In this document: piece by piece, positions 40,661-52,670 of the stretch
How positions within the stretch are numbered: the stretch's first letter is position 1
Layout of the letters: each line of letters begins with the position of its first letter
Source: Bolinopsis microptera
Taxonomy: Eukaryota; Ctenophora; Tentaculata; Lobata; Bolinopsidae
Assembly (NCBI RefSeq): GCF_026151205.1
Contig: NC_087072.1
Coordinates: 8,542,084-8,606,083, forward strand
Length of the DNA: 64,000 bases
Direction: 5' to 3'
The notes under the pieces: generated by a model
Database searches by the model: none
Told to the model about the DNA's origin: nothing
What the model saw: only the letters and a program-made list of their open reading frames with translations
Position numbers and translations under genes: made by a program

Positions 40661-40779
40661 GCTTGGAGGACTTCGCCGCTTCGACGCGCCGCGCAAACTA
40701 GCATTCTTGCTAGCTTCGCATCGACGATCGTTGCTCTGCTTCGCAGAGCAACGATCTCGACGGATTGACATCGTCAATC
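40661..40779. repeat. CpG-rich hairpin repeat, copy 2
   Basis: This is a direct repeat of 40225-40340. The 14-bp stem is identical (40726-40756), and the second stem is GATTGAC-ATC-GTCAATC (40763-40779), in which both strands of one pair have changed, G-C to A-T. Confidence 0.85.
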
Positions 40780-41853
40780 AATGCATTTGCATTCACTTGT
40801 ATCACGTGGTGACCCCCACTGTCGCCTTACCCCTGTAGAGTTTCTACGATACAGGGGAGCCGCACACTCGTGCGCGGCGGGTCATACAACGTATGACAAG
40901 CATTCATGTGATCGTTCAGAACCAATTACAGCCGCGCAAAAGATCACGTGCACGGCAACTATCAATAATATAAGAAAAAAATGACGTATGCACTATATGC
41001 GCTACAAGAGCCGCGCGATGAGTTTAGTTAGATTGTAAAATTTGATTATTTTGCCTATTTGCGCGTTTTAGAGGGTTCAATTTTACGCCAGGCTATGTTT
41101 ATGAACATAATAATAATAATAATAATAATAAATTAATGTTATTTTGATACAGCACCAAAAGGTTAAATAATTTAAATTTAACCCTTATGCTCAGCTGTAA
41201 ATGATACCTAAATGACAGTAGAGATCGTGCATCTCGCCTTGGACTGGAATTAAAAACGGAAGTTTATAGCTACAAGTTAAATCCTGACTAAATAAGGCAG
41301 AAACACCTTTAACAAGAAGATATCCAAGAAAGGTTAGCAGGTTTTCTAACAAAACATATGAAAAATAGATGATGACCACAAGAAATCTATGTATGAGACT
41401 CCAAATATATATAACTCCAAATATACAAACAATCTGAATACTTCAATATACAATACAAAATTATTAAAAAAGCTTACTGCAGAACAGTAACTGATGTTAC
41501 AGAAAATCCAATACAGTCATGTCAAATTATCTGGGCAACATACAAGTCTAGAGACGGTGAAATAAACAGAGTGGAAGAAGATGCTAAAATACTTGAGACA
41601 AAATACAAAGAATAAGGCAGCTTTCTCCTGGGTGCCAACCCAAAAAATGTTGGTGTCCCGGGATAGAGCCTCCTTTTCTGACCTACACTAAAATTTTGTT
41701 GGCAGACACAGTGAAACACGGAAAAGAATAATATCTCGAATGTTGCCCGAAAATCCTGAAAAATTAGTAGCCTAAAATAATTTAATTTAAAGCGTAAAAT
41801 TGACCTGCTATAGGATGAAGATTTTAAAAATCTTCTGATAATGTATTATTTAC
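40780..41853. other. Intergenic and LINE 3' flank
   Basis: A CCCCTGTA/TACAGGGG hairpin lies near 40830-40858 and a TAA microsatellite at 41108-41131. The part next to 41854 is probably the 3' untranslated region of the minus-strand LINE; its end is not clear. Confidence 0.4.
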
Positions 41854-44800
41854 TCAGTACATATCAAAGGACTTTCTAAACAGATGAGCTTTTAGTTTTC
41901 CCTTAAAGTCATTGATGTTTACACATTTCCTGATTTCTTGAGGAAGGTTGTTCCATAATCTTGGAGCAGATGAAGAGAAGGCTCTTGGTGGACTGTTTAT
42001 AGGGCAATGAAGAGACACATCTCTGCCACCACTGGGATTGTACTTGACAAGGTTTGACAGGTATGAAGGTGCTAGTCCATGGAGCAGTTTGAAAGTTAGC
42101 AGGAGTATTTTAAATTCAATACGTTCTTGTACCTTGAGCCAATGAAGTTCTTTTATGTAGGGCTCAACTTCTTCTCTCCTCTTTAGACCTTTAACTAAGC
42201 GACATGCTCTGTTTTGCAGAGATTGTAGCTGTTTCAAAACAGAATGATTAGTACCATAGTAAAGTGCATTGCAGTAGTCAAGCGAACTAATAACAAGAGA
42301 TTGTACGATGATTTGCATTTGATCTTCAGAGAGGAATGGTTTCATCTTTGCAATATTCCGCATCTTGTGGCAGTTTGCAGCTTTAAGCTTCTTTATCTGA
42401 GGATTTAGAGTCAGAGAGGAATCCAATTTTTAAATCTAATCTGAGAATGAAGTATAAAGAAATTTTTAATTAGCACTGTATAGTTTAAGATATTTATAGC
42501 TTATTATAACCATTGATACAAAGGCCATAATCTTTCGCAAGCTCTTTAATATACACCTTGAAGCCACATTTTATATCCTTGAACCACACAATATAAACTA
42601 AAGCATGTTTTAGTGTAGACTTTTTGTCACAACAAGACTGCAACCTATAGTAACAACTATAAACAGAACCCCTAATGTCTACTAACAAATTTCTTCTAGT
42701 CTTAAAATGAGCCCTGTCTCTAAAAACCTAACTGAACTAGCGTTTCGGTGTGTGCAAAAGCTTTCAGGCACGCGCATTCCTTGCCCCGTTAGTTCCTGTC
42801 CTTCCAAAGCCAAACTAGCAGTCAAGGACAAAAAGTCATACACCAAATGGGCATTATATTTTATGAATTGTTTTACATCTTTTTATTCTGTAAAATGTGC
42901 TAAAATTAAATTTCTTGTTTCATTGAAATTTCTTGTTTCATTGAATGTAAAGCCACGGTTTTTGGTAACGTTAACAAGTCTTATACAGACAGAAGATTTT
43001 AGGAAGACACCACCAATTTCTAATTCTGACAATAAACGTTTTGAACCAAAAACTATAATTTCAGTTTTAGTTGGATTCAGAAGAAGGAAGTGATTCGTCA
43101 TCCAGGTCTCGATTTCTCTAAAACAGGAGGGCAGGTCTTCGCTGAGGACTTGATATTCTGTAGCGGATGAAAATGACTTGTAGATCTGGTGATCATCAGC
43201 ATAGCCATGGATCAGAAATTGCTTTGATTTTACAGAAGAGTAAATTGAGCGGATGTAGATATTGAACAACACAGGGCCAAGGACAGAGCCCTGTGGGACA
43301 CCAAACTTTATTACAATTTCTTCAGATTCTAGGTCACCTATCTTGACTTTTTGACAACGACCACGGATGAAGCTGGTGAACCATTTCAAGGCTGTTCCCG
43401 CAATCCCAATCTCACACTTCAATATATTGATCAGTTTGATATGGTCAACTGTGTCGAATGCAGCACTCAGGTCTAAAAGCATTACAACTGTTGCTGTGTT
43501 TTCATTAGTGGCTATGAGGAGGTCATTGACTATGGTAATGAGGAGTGTTTCTGTGCTGTGATGCTTTTTGTAACCAGACTGGTGGTCGATGTTGAGATTA
43601 TTCTTGGCTAGATGTTCATTGAGGCATTTTAATACAAAGCGCTCAATGAGTTTACCGATGAATGTAAGATTAGAGATGGGTCTATAATTCTTTAAGTTCT
43701 CAGTGTCTAGGGAATCTCCTTTGATTAGGGGAGTGAGATGTGCTAGTTTGATTCCCTCCATACTTCCAGTTGAAAGAGAAACGTTGATAATATCACAAAG
43801 GGTAGGGAGGATTAGCTCAAGGTGCTCTGACAAGAGTTCTTTAGGTAGTGGATCAATCGATGAGGTTTTGATGCCAGATTCTTTGTTCAATTCTCTTACT
43901 TCAAAAATAGTAGCTTTTTTAAATTCAGATAATGCCTGGCCATTGAAGTTTGGAGAACTATTAGTCACAGTAGTGTTGGGAAATGATGTTCGGATTTTCT
44001 CAATTTTATCAGTAAAATACTGGTTAAAGGCATTTACAGTTTCCTGAAGATTTTCTGAAGATGGTAAAGTGAGGTTTTTTTCTTTATCCAGGAAAGTGTC
44101 TACAAATTTGTAAAGGCTCTTTTGTGAGTGTTTGTATTTTTGGAAAGTATTAGAGAAAAACAGTTTTTTCTTTTTGAGAGTCAGCTCTGAACAGTGCTCT
44201 CGCAAATGAACAAAGATATCATGATCAATGTCAAGACTTGACTTTTTCCAGGCTTTCTCAGCCTTTCTTCTGTCGGCTCTTGCAACTTTGTATTCGCCAT
44301 CAAACCAGGGAGCAGTGGGAATGTCTTTGATGGTTTTGGAATATTCTGGAGCATGTACATTTAGTATATGTTGACACCCATTGTTAAATTAAGTCACAAC
44401 ATCAGAGAAGCTCTTTTCTTCAAAAACCAACTCAGATAGAGCAACAGATAAATCACCTTTAAATTGTTCCTGATCTATGTCTCTGATCTTTCTAAAGCGT
44501 ATGACTTTCTCACATTTGTCGATGTCAGGAGGCTTATGAAGCTGAAATATAATCGGATAGTGGTCACAGGATGGGAAGCTTTTGGCCATGTTTTGCATTA
44601 CCTCAACAGAAGTTTGATCTACTACTTTGTGCGAAGAAATAACAGGATCAAGGATGTGACCTTTTTTATGTGTTGGTGAGTAGACAAGTTGATGAAGCCC
44701 AAAAGATGATAGTATGGTGCTCCACTCGCTCACATGGGCAGAGATTCTGTCTAGGTGCATATTAACATCTCCGCATAGCAAGAAATGCTTGTATTTTGAG

Positions 44801-45192
44801 AATGCATCCGCCAGGAAATCTTCAAAATCAGAGAGGAAATTTCCCAAGGACCCAGGTGGACGGTAGACACAGGAGCAGAAGACGACAGACCCATCAACGA
44901 GTTTCAGTTTTGCGTTAATTGCCTCAAATGATCCGTCATTGTTGGCAAAAACTTTGATTAGACGAACACATGATTTGTAGATTATGGCAACACCTCCACC
45001 TGATTTGTCTTTGCGATACACTTGGTAAAGTTTATAGCCATAGTTTTTTATTATTGCAGTGGTGTTGTTGTTCTCATCAGTTAGCCATGTTTCTGTAACA
45101 AAGAAAATAGATATGTTGTTATCTTCTAAAAAGTTCATAACATGGTCAACTTTGTTGTTTAGAGAGCGAACATTCCAGCTTGCACATTTCAT
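41854..45192 (-). pseudogene. CR1-like ORF2 (endonuclease-RT), nonsense codon plus insertion
   Basis: The start is taken at ATG 45190-45192 (MKCASWNVRSLNNK, the usual endonuclease opening). Endonuclease residues are visible: ETWL (Glu), CVYRPPG, LLCGDVNMHLD (Asp, Asn), ILDPVIS, SCDHYPI (His). A single TAA at 44389-44391 interrupts the frame after FSDVVT, and the same frame continues with IKDIPTAPWFDGEYKVARAD. RT then shows NYRPISNLTFIGKLIERFV, motif A LLDLSAAFDTVDH, motif B FGVPQGSVLGP and catalytic YADD (HGYADDHQIY). At about 42943 a 519-bp insertion splits GFT from LDSSLTLNP; the frame resumes at 42427 and runs to the normal C-terminus (SPPRAFSSSAPRLWNNLPQE) at 41854. Removing these two lesions would leave a continuous frame, as seen from the spacing. 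Confidence 0.87.
42428..42946. mobile_element. 519-bp insertion in the LINE RT C-terminal region
   Basis: The limits are defined by the LINE frame (minus strand GGCTTTACATT on one side, TTGGATTCC on the other). The target duplication would be ATT or TT only. It contains a 17/18-bp tandem duplication (ATTTCTTGTTTCATTGA, 42909-42944) and an open 64-codon minus-strand frame (42494-42688) of no known family. Confidence 0.6.
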
Positions 45193-45221
45193 ACTAAGGC
45201 TCTTAACTCCAGTCTTGTTCT

Positions 45222-46637
45222 TCACCAGTTTTTTTGGGTGTAATATGAGATTGAATGCTTAAGCTTGTGCTGTTCAGAGATATAGGCTGGGCATGATCTA
45301 TCTGTGGCTGAGTGTGTGTGCTGTTCATCAGTTCTATTAGAATTTTTACAGTTAGCACAGGAGGGTTGAAAGGAATGTGTGTCTTTATTTGTACATGAGT
45401 TAGTTTCATGATCTTCAGTGCAATGAGCACAGACATGGTTAGATGCTTGGCACTGGGCTGAGTAATGACCAAACTTTTGGCATTTATTACATCGTTTGAT
45501 GTAAAAGTGATCATACACCTTGCAGCGGTACAAACCTATCGATAGGAAATTGTCACGATTTTCGATTAGCTTCCTTATGGCATTGCTCACTCTAACAGAA
45601 GCTTGAAAAAGTGGTTTTTCTGTTTGATAATTTCGTTGTTTGCGGACTGAGAGTACAGAGAATGTTTCACCAGAATCAATGAGGGACTTGATGTCAGGGT
45701 AAAGTTTCATAATGGTTTCAAAGAGATCATCGGTTGTGATTTCATCTCTAATCCCGGAAATGGATATCGTAGGCAATTTGGTTATAGGTTGCTTGAGATC
45801 AGATTTGGGAAATTTTTTGGAGATAGATTGAACTAGCTTTGTTCGATCAGCTTGACTAGATGTGGTGATAACTGTCTCACCTTTCTTGTTTTCGAAGGTA
45901 TTATCTACAAAAATGTTATTTTCTGTGATAATAGTTTTAAGGTCAGATAATGGAACTTTTTCTCCCCCTTCAGAGACTATTACTGAAGCTGGATGCCTCA
46001 GTTTTTCTACTCTGCTGCTGTCACGCCAGGGATTTTCGACAACACCATTAGAGCCACCAGTTTCATGGTTACTATTAACTGGTGAAAGGGTTAGTGATAT
46101 GGAACAGTTTCCTGCGGTCAAACTTAATCCATGAAGAGTGGCAGGATTTAACAAGAGATTTTTAATGGTGTCTATGTCAGCATCTAGTTTTGACATTTTT
46201 GTTTCAAGGGTGTGTACATGGGTTTTTAAATCAGCAGCGTTTCTCAGGTTTGCTAATGTAACACAAGAGTCACAATGGAAGAGGAAACTTCCAAAACGTT
46301 TACCTTTCTGTTTTGATTCAGTGTTAGCATTGAAAGATTTCAGTAAGGACGGGGAGCATACATTATCAGGAAAGTTAACACGTTTACCGTCCTTTAGTTC
46401 ATAACAAGTAGCGTGAAAATTGCTCTTACATTCATAACAACATACCACTTCTCCTTTAGAATCAAACGAGCAGTTTCTGCAGATTCCATCAGCAGCTAAC
46501 ATACGTGGATCGTTCACAACAAAACAAGGGGGGCTGGCACTATCATCATTGTCATTATCATTACCATTGTCATGTTGCCCCTGTAAGACATGATTTGAGG
46601 AGTCCAGCCCCTCTGAGTTTTGATCGGGATCTACCAT
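45222..46637 (-). CDS. CR1-like LINE ORF1 protein, 471 aa
   Basis: This is a nucleic-acid-binding chaperone-type protein that packages LINE RNA. An acidic, Asn/Asp-rich N-terminus (DNGNDNDNDDS) is followed by a PHD-like zinc finger at about residues 53-125 (ICRNC, CCYEC, FHATC, FHCDSC: paired Cys and one His). A helical segment at about 135-165 (THVHTLETKMSKLDADIDTI) is likely a coiled coil. The middle contains a region of RRM-like character (PTISISGIRDEITTDDLF). The C-terminus has three zinc knuckles (CNKCQKFGHYSAQC, CAHCTEDHETNSC, and a longer one from CANC to SCPA). The start is ATG 46635-46637 and the frame is intact. The TGA stop at 45222-45224 overlaps the ORF2 reading frame, whose first ATG is 30 bases on. 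Confidence 0.85.
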   Translation of the reverse strand: MVDPDQNSEGLDSSNHVLQGQHDNGNDNDNDDSASPPCFVVNDPRMLAADGICRNCSFDSKGEVVCCYECKSNFHATCYELKDGKRVNFPDNVCSPSLLKSFNANTESKQKGKRFGSFLFHCDSCVTLANLRNAADLKTHVHTLETKMSKLDADIDTIKNLLLNPATLHGLSLTAGNCSISLTLSPVNSNHETGGSNGVVENPWRDSSRVEKLRHPASVIVSEGGEKVPLSDLKTIITENNIFVDNTFENKKGETVITTSSQADRTKLVQSISKKFPKSDLKQPITKLPTISISGIRDEITTDDLFETIMKLYPDIKSLIDSGETFSVLSVRKQRNYQTEKPLFQASVRVSNAIRKLIENRDNFLSIGLYRCKVYDHFYIKRCNKCQKFGHYSAQCQASNHVCAHCTEDHETNSCTNKDTHSFQPSCANCKNSNRTDEQHTHSATDRSCPAYISEQHKLKHSISYYTQKNW

Positions 46638-47729
46638 TCTTTTGGGAGGATGGAGACAGATATAAAATCTTTTATGATGTATAACTCAGAAGTTTCGGGG
46701 TCCTCAAATTATTTGTTATATAGTAGTGTTGAAAGTATTAAAACTGGGGTCTCCATGTAACTCTGATGTCGATAACGTATATGAGTAAGTACAGAAGTGA
46801 AAAGAATGCATGCAGCAAGAGGGTACAGTGTGTCAGGGATGAGGGAGAACTGGGTTAGCTCCGCGTCCGGTTCAGTTCTCACATCATTACAGGTTTTTTT
46901 ATTCATGTGTTTGGTATGATTGATGATATTGCGACGGTAAATCTTATCTTACAGTGCAGTTCTGCAAATTAAGGAGTGTAGATTGTTTAAATGTTATTCA
47001 CAGTCTAAGATTCACAGTCAAGAAGCTTATTCATGATTGTCCAGTCGAATTTCATATGAAGAGTCCCCCTTAAATTTTCTTTGTTGAGTAGTTACTCGAA
47101 AGTCTGAAGTGGAAGATCGGTCATCATATAGACAGACTCCAGCACCTTTTCCCTCTATCCGAGACTGGCTGGAATGATTGTGCTGTAAAATATCCCTTTC
47201 TGGAGGTATATCGATAGAGTGTAAGCAATTTGTCAACAGATTAGCGGACCTCATAGCCAGAAAGAGGAAGGAGAGGAGAAAAGACAATTTTTTTGAGGTA
47301 TTGTGATGTACGTGGTAAGGCATGTAAGAACGAGGATAAGATTTGCAATGCTAAGAACAACACTTATTGCTCAACGTCACGTGGGTACAGATGAGAGAAG
47401 ATGGACAGCAAACATGAGACCCCTCTATCAGAAGTCTCATACAACCTCATTCCTGCCCCTATAAAAAATTTTGTGTATATATTTGATTGTTTAAAGTTCA
47501 AAAATATTGGTAACAATGGACCATTTCCGTTACCTATGTATTGTGCTCTGCAAATTGCAACACTTGATTTGATTGTGCTCTGCCAATTGCATCCCTTGAT
47601 TTAATTGAATGTATATATTGTTGTCAAATATCCCTTTAAAATTGTTCTTGAAATCTGTCTATCTTCAAGATAGTATCTTGCATCTTTCACAAATTTTTGT
47701 TGACGATCATTGATCTGTTCTGGTTAAAA
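46638..47729. other. LINE 5' flank and intergenic DNA
   Basis: Nothing is recognised. The 5' untranslated region of the CR1-like LINE probably covers the first few hundred bases, but its edge is not visible. Confidence 0.35.
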
Positions 47730-48180
47730 TTCTATTAAATGGATTTTATCTTAAGAGGGTCGCAGTTATCAAAAAGTGCAAGCCTGTCTGCATTCCCCCT
47801 TTATCTCAAAAGTTTGACTCAAATGATCTTATTTTTTCCACAAAGTTTTAAACAATTTAATTCCTGTGTCACTGCCTCACTATCTCTCTTTATATCAGGG
47901 CACTTCTCGAATAAGACGTTGCCACCTCGACAGTCTGTCTATTGTGTCATCAATTTTACCTAAGTTAAGTCAGAATTTACACACCACCTGTACCTCAAAT
48001 AGTCCACTGGCAAAACAATTTTTCTACAGAACCCATATACTTACTTTGGAATGGAATCCCTTTACAGGTAAGACAGATTGTGTCTACCAGTGTTTTTAAA
48101 TCTGACGTCACTAAGCATCTATGGAAATTTTTATTGGATAGTGAAGAGAACAGTCTAGCCTATCTCTTTACTCCCCATAT
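47730..48180 (+). pseudogene. Degenerate LINE C-terminal fragment
   Basis: Across frameshifts the translation reads like the tail of a CR1/L2-type ORF2: LAKQFFYRTHILTLWNGIPLQVRQ, then VFKSDVTKHLWKFLL. Typical tails have a FFYR..RLWNSLP..VR block followed by F...L..HL. There are no upstream RT motifs. Confidence 0.5.
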
Positions 48181-50051
48181 TTTCTTCTATGATCTACCTT
48201 TTCCTTTTTAATACCTCCAACATCATATTACACTTCCCACACAAACCTTCTCACTTCATTTACATTAATGACCATATCATATTTGCATCTAATGTATCTG
48301 AAATTTGACGTATTCAAATACCAATTTTATCTTTATATCCACAGTTATTCACCATTGATTTGATTGTTCTTGGATAGTTTTTCATGAAGTTTTGGATTTA
48401 GATTAATTTTATATATTGGGTCCAAGTAATTGCGGACATAGTTCACTACGCAATCAAGTCCTCTTTCTCGTACATTCCTGTACTCAGACACCTGTTCACC
48501 AAAGCGACTAACATAGCATCATAACAATACACAACCTCCTTGACCTCGCACCATATATTGTGTACCTCTTCCGAACCTCCTCACCACACCAGCGATCTGC
48601 CCAGCATCACCTTTGACAAACTAAGGAGCATGCCAATGGGGCGAGATCGGTCTCATTTCATAGTCACACGGGATCCATGGTAGTCAATCTTCGGAGGGGC
48701 GCCCCCACTCAACTGCCATTGCTCTGCAATGGTACCAGATGTATCTCTGCATTACCGGGATAGTGGCGCAAACATCTGGGCCTCAGTAGGACTCTTTGGT
48801 ATTATTGAGTCGCTTGCTCTTTCGAGTCAAGTCAGTAGGTGCTGCACCCAAAAAAAAAAAATTTATTGCTCAGTAAAATTTGAAAAGTATTTAGATTTAA
48901 AAACTAGTACTAGCAAAATTACGTGCGTTGCTCTAGAAACACATTTATTTTTGAGATTTTACCAGCATATCCTCTAAAATTACCTAATTTGTCCAATTTG
49001 ACATTTTTACTTTAAGTTTAAGAGGGGAGGGTGCCAAAAGGGGAGCACTTTGGGCACAGGGGGCCCAACATGCAACGTTGCGCCACTGGCTTAGAGAAAA
49101 TTTTTGAAACTTGGGAATATTAGTAAAACAAACATTGTATTTTGTACGCACAATCAATACATAGTAAATAATCACATCCATATTAAGTTCAAATATACAC
49201 ATACAATACTCAATATTCAGTTCAAATTTAAAGGGTACATTAGTCAAATGTTTATTTAATTTAAGTTACTTTAGAGTGTACAGTAAAATCTATTGAATTA
49301 TGAAAAAAATTGAATTATGAATAGGTAAATGTCAGTGCAGTGTACAGTAAGGCCATACCAAAAATTGTGAATATAAGTATCTTAAATCATAGATTATTTA
49401 ACACTCAAACATTTACAAATAAGAAAACACAATTTTGCTCTGTAGCGCAGCCGCTGTTACAATAATAAAATTATTAGTTTAAAAAATGTAAAGGTTTAGT
49501 TTTAAATTACAGCAATGATAGGTAAATTACTAATTTGGCAGTAGAGTCCAAGTGATTTGTTCAACTCTTGCTGATTATCATGTGGCTTATCATATGGCCT
49601 CTTGGATGGTCATGGTGGTGGTGATCATACATTCCCTTTCAGACATGTAAAATCTGATCTGTAGAAAGGCTATGATACAGGATACTCAGAGACACATGTG
49701 GCCAGTGGTAGTACCATTTATCTTCGTTTAGATAACTCTTATAATATGTCAGGCATGAGGGATAAATCGCCTGTTACACTTATTTTTTACATCTGCATCG
49801 CTTCTGCTTCAGTTGTGTGGTTTTGTGTAACAGACTAAACTGTTTGTCCATTGTCCATGGCACATATCTATTGCTTATATCATTCTGTGGATAGAACTTC
49901 ACTCTGAGAATTTTACTTAAATTTGTTAGAGTACTACGTGGACCATCAGCTGACCGTGTACTCTGTATATTAGCAAATTATAATAATCTAGATACATACA
50001 TAAAACATATGATATTGAGATAAATTATTAATTGTGGTACTATTCAAAACT
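48181..50051. other. Intergenic, no gene recognised
   Basis: A 13-base A tract follows GTGCTGCACCC at about 48850-48863 and might be a retroposon tail, but no source is identifiable. Otherwise AT-rich DNA with nothing to report. Confidence 0.4.
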
Positions 50052-51165
50052 TCTTTTTTTTCTTTTTTTTTTTAATTTTTAAAAGAGAGGCTGGGCCTGG
50101 GTGGCCGACGAATGGATAGCATGTGGATGCTTTACCTACCTCTGGGGTATGGCAGTCCTATGGGAGGATGCCAGGGGAATCAGAAAGTGTAATGTAGGAT
50201 GATGGTAAGTGTTGTAAGATGTGTTGTGTATGAACGCTTAAGTGGCAACTGGGTGTGGAAGAGAAAGGTGAACTGAGACGATGTGTGAGTAGTCGCTCTG
50301 TCACACCAGTCTGGTCCAGCTCCTCTGGCACAATTAAGCGTTTCGTGAGGTTTGCGAAGTTGACAATAGTTGGTTGTCGAATATGTCATCATGACAGAGA
50401 GGTAATAGTCCTGGAAATATTGACCTCTTATTTGGGCAATAGTCGGACACTGTCCTAGAAAGTGTGAGACAGTTTCCTCTCCGTCGCCACACATAGGACA
50501 AGCATTGGTGCTTGATTTGGGAGTGGTATGGAGGTGTTTGTTTAAGCCACAATGTCCCGTGATAAGGTGCACTGCAGTTTTTCTGTTGTTGCTGAGTGTA
50601 GTGTTAAGATTTTTGATGATGTTGATGTGTTTGTGACCGAGTGTCAGTTTGGTGTGTCTGGGTCCATCAGTTAACCAGGTTTCCTGATTTAGTCTGGTGA
50701 CTTTGTCGTCGATCAGGCGTTTGATGTAAGATTGTGGAATTGGGCACTTCAAAGTGGGTTCACTGGTTGTGCCAATCTTGGCCAGCTCATCTGCTTTTTC
50801 ATACCCCACAATCCGATGTGTGCAGCTATCCATCGGATCTCTAGAGTGTTGGTGGATCAGAGTGCATTGTGGGTGTCATAACAGTATCTAGTAGTTCTAC
50901 TCCTCGTTAAGATCGAGGATATAGCTTGTATAGAGGAGAGACTGTCAGACCATATGATGATGTGTGTGTGTTGGTATAAGTTGAGAGATATTTGCAAGCT
51001 TCGATGATGGCGGTGAGCTCTGTTTGATAAACATTGCAATAATCAGGAAGCTTGAATGATCTTTCCTCTAGGGTAGTGTTGTTATTGTCAGCGGTGATGA
51101 TATAGCCAGCCCCGCTACCTGAGTCTGTGCGTGACCCGTCTGTGTAGAATGTGTTAAAACTTAGA
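50052..51165 (-). pseudogene. LINE 3' end with RNase H domain, poly(A)-tailed
   Basis: Read on the minus strand, an RNase H domain begins near 51160 (FYTDGSRTDSGSGAGYI, the first Asp). It continues VYQTELTAIIEACKYL (Glu) and the SDSLSSIQAI Asp motif near 50930, with a frame change between. After another shift comes IVGYEKADELAKIG (50800-50760), then a C-terminal region with a CPMC...H...C finger (CPMCGDGEETVSHFLGQC). The 3' end has an A-rich tail, seen as the T tract at 50052-50082. This is a 5'-truncated, frameshifted copy of a different LINE clade from the CR1-like elements; RNase H is typical of the I/R1/LOA groups. Confidence 0.75.
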
Positions 51166-52553
51166 TAATATGTGTGTATGATAAAATCCTTATAACTGTA
51201 CTAAAATCACCTTAACACAAATTAGGTTGGCAAAATAATTAGTCTTAGGAAATTTTGGCCTGATTATAAGATCTGTTTCCAAATGAAATATTTGAGTTTT
51301 AGATTACTCTATGCGAGTTACAAGTCTCAATTCTGGAATCAATCGAAGGTCTCTAATTACATCATGCATACCGGGAATGTACATGATTATGTAACTATAA
51401 ATACCGTTTGCACACTAAAAGCAACTTATGGTTCCTATATAAACACCTTATTTGTCAACAGCAGTGTGCAACTGTGCGTGTGCATCATATTAGAAGAGCA
51501 CCAATTTAAATAGAAGTTAAAGTGAAGATCAAGCACTTGCACCTCATGCACATCGCTCAAATATGTAACATGATTCTTAATCCTACTTGAATTATGCAGA
51601 CTATACAGATCTATTCAAAGTGTATCAGTTTCTCTGGCAGGATACTGACATAGTTCAAGTTGGGTTGATCATTGAGTGTCATTCAATTACAAAAGATATC
51701 TATTCTGGTTGATCCTAAAAGGTGCAGAGTGATTCTGCTAAATTTTCTCCCTGTTAGTCCCTACAAGGTATGATTTCTGGTTCAACTTAATCATTTCAGA
51801 ACGAGCAAGTGAGTGCAGATGTTGTTTCACTATAATTATAGCTCTATACTTTGTGCTTGCTTTATCACGTTTGATGTTTACAGACCTTCTTGATAAAACT
51901 TAATAAACAATTTCAGTTGATTTCAAATATAACATAAATGAAGATAACAATTTTACCCGATAAGCTCATTAGCCAAAATATTATCTCTTTACATAATATT
52001 ATGTAGCAAGGCAATTTAGGTATCATTTAACATAATACGTGGTCCGTACAATAATTGGACTCTGCTCTTTTGAATCAAAAAATTAACCAAATTATGGCCC
52101 CGAAAATGAGGATTAAACTATTGGTGTTAATAATCTGATGATAAATAGATAGTGCTGAATGAGATAAGGATAGATGTAGACTGTAGAGGGAGAAGAGTCT
52201 AGGGATCCTGTAAGTCTGAGATGCTCTTGGTTTAACTAGAATACCTTCTTCTGGTGGGATTTTCTATTTATTAACTATTACGATGATACAACATAGTGCT
52301 GCACCTCAACCTCCGCCAAATGAAATCAGTGCTGCGTTTTACTGTAGTTTAGGAGTTAGAATTGTGCCATTGATTGAGAGAGGTTGAGCAACAAGACAGA
52401 TCCACTATTAATTATAACCAATATGGTTTAGTGAACACGGTTTGGTTCACCTCCTTGTGCAGCTCCCAGTACCTCCCTAGATTTAGATATCATATTTGAA
52501 TAATATGTACACGATGGTGGCCATCTTTTCTTTGTCGTTGTTGTACAATGGCT
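51166..52553. other. Intergenic, no gene recognised
   Basis: I see nothing beyond AT-rich sequence. Confidence 0.4.
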
Positions 52554-52670
52554 CTTATAAATAGATGCTGATGAGCCAATAGGAGGGCACACTCCGGTCA
52601 CGTGATCAGGTGCTGGGACACGGTACCACCTGCCAGCACCTCACTGGCCAGGTATTTATAGCCCTCTTAG
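52554..52670 (+). promoter_or_regulatory. Candidate promoter: CCAAT, E-boxes and TATA-like box
   Basis: In order: TTATAAATAG (52554-52563), GCCAATAGG (about 52573), GGTCACGTGATCAGGTGCTG (CACGTG plus CAGGTG), CACCTG, CAGCACCTCACTGG, then GTATTTATAGCCC (52652-52664). The layout, with an AT box about 80 bp past a CCAAT box and several E-boxes, is promoter-like. No downstream gene is recognised; a 69-codon frame at 52709-52918 has no known family. Confidence 0.35.

Larger units (their letters stand above)
41854..46637 (-). mobile_element. Near-complete CR1-like LINE
   Basis: An intact ORF1 (45222-46637) is followed by ORF2 encoding endonuclease and RT (41854-45192). The stop of ORF1 lies just upstream of ORF2. 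ORF1 with a PHD-like finger and zinc knuckles, plus an AP endonuclease-RT ORF2 without RNase H, fits the CR1 group. ORF2 has two lesions, so this copy is inactive although otherwise well preserved. Confidence 0.85.

Noticed and set aside
42494-42688. 64-aa frame in the LINE insertion as a captured host exon
   Set aside because: No recognised family and no clear splice sites; left as part of the insertion.
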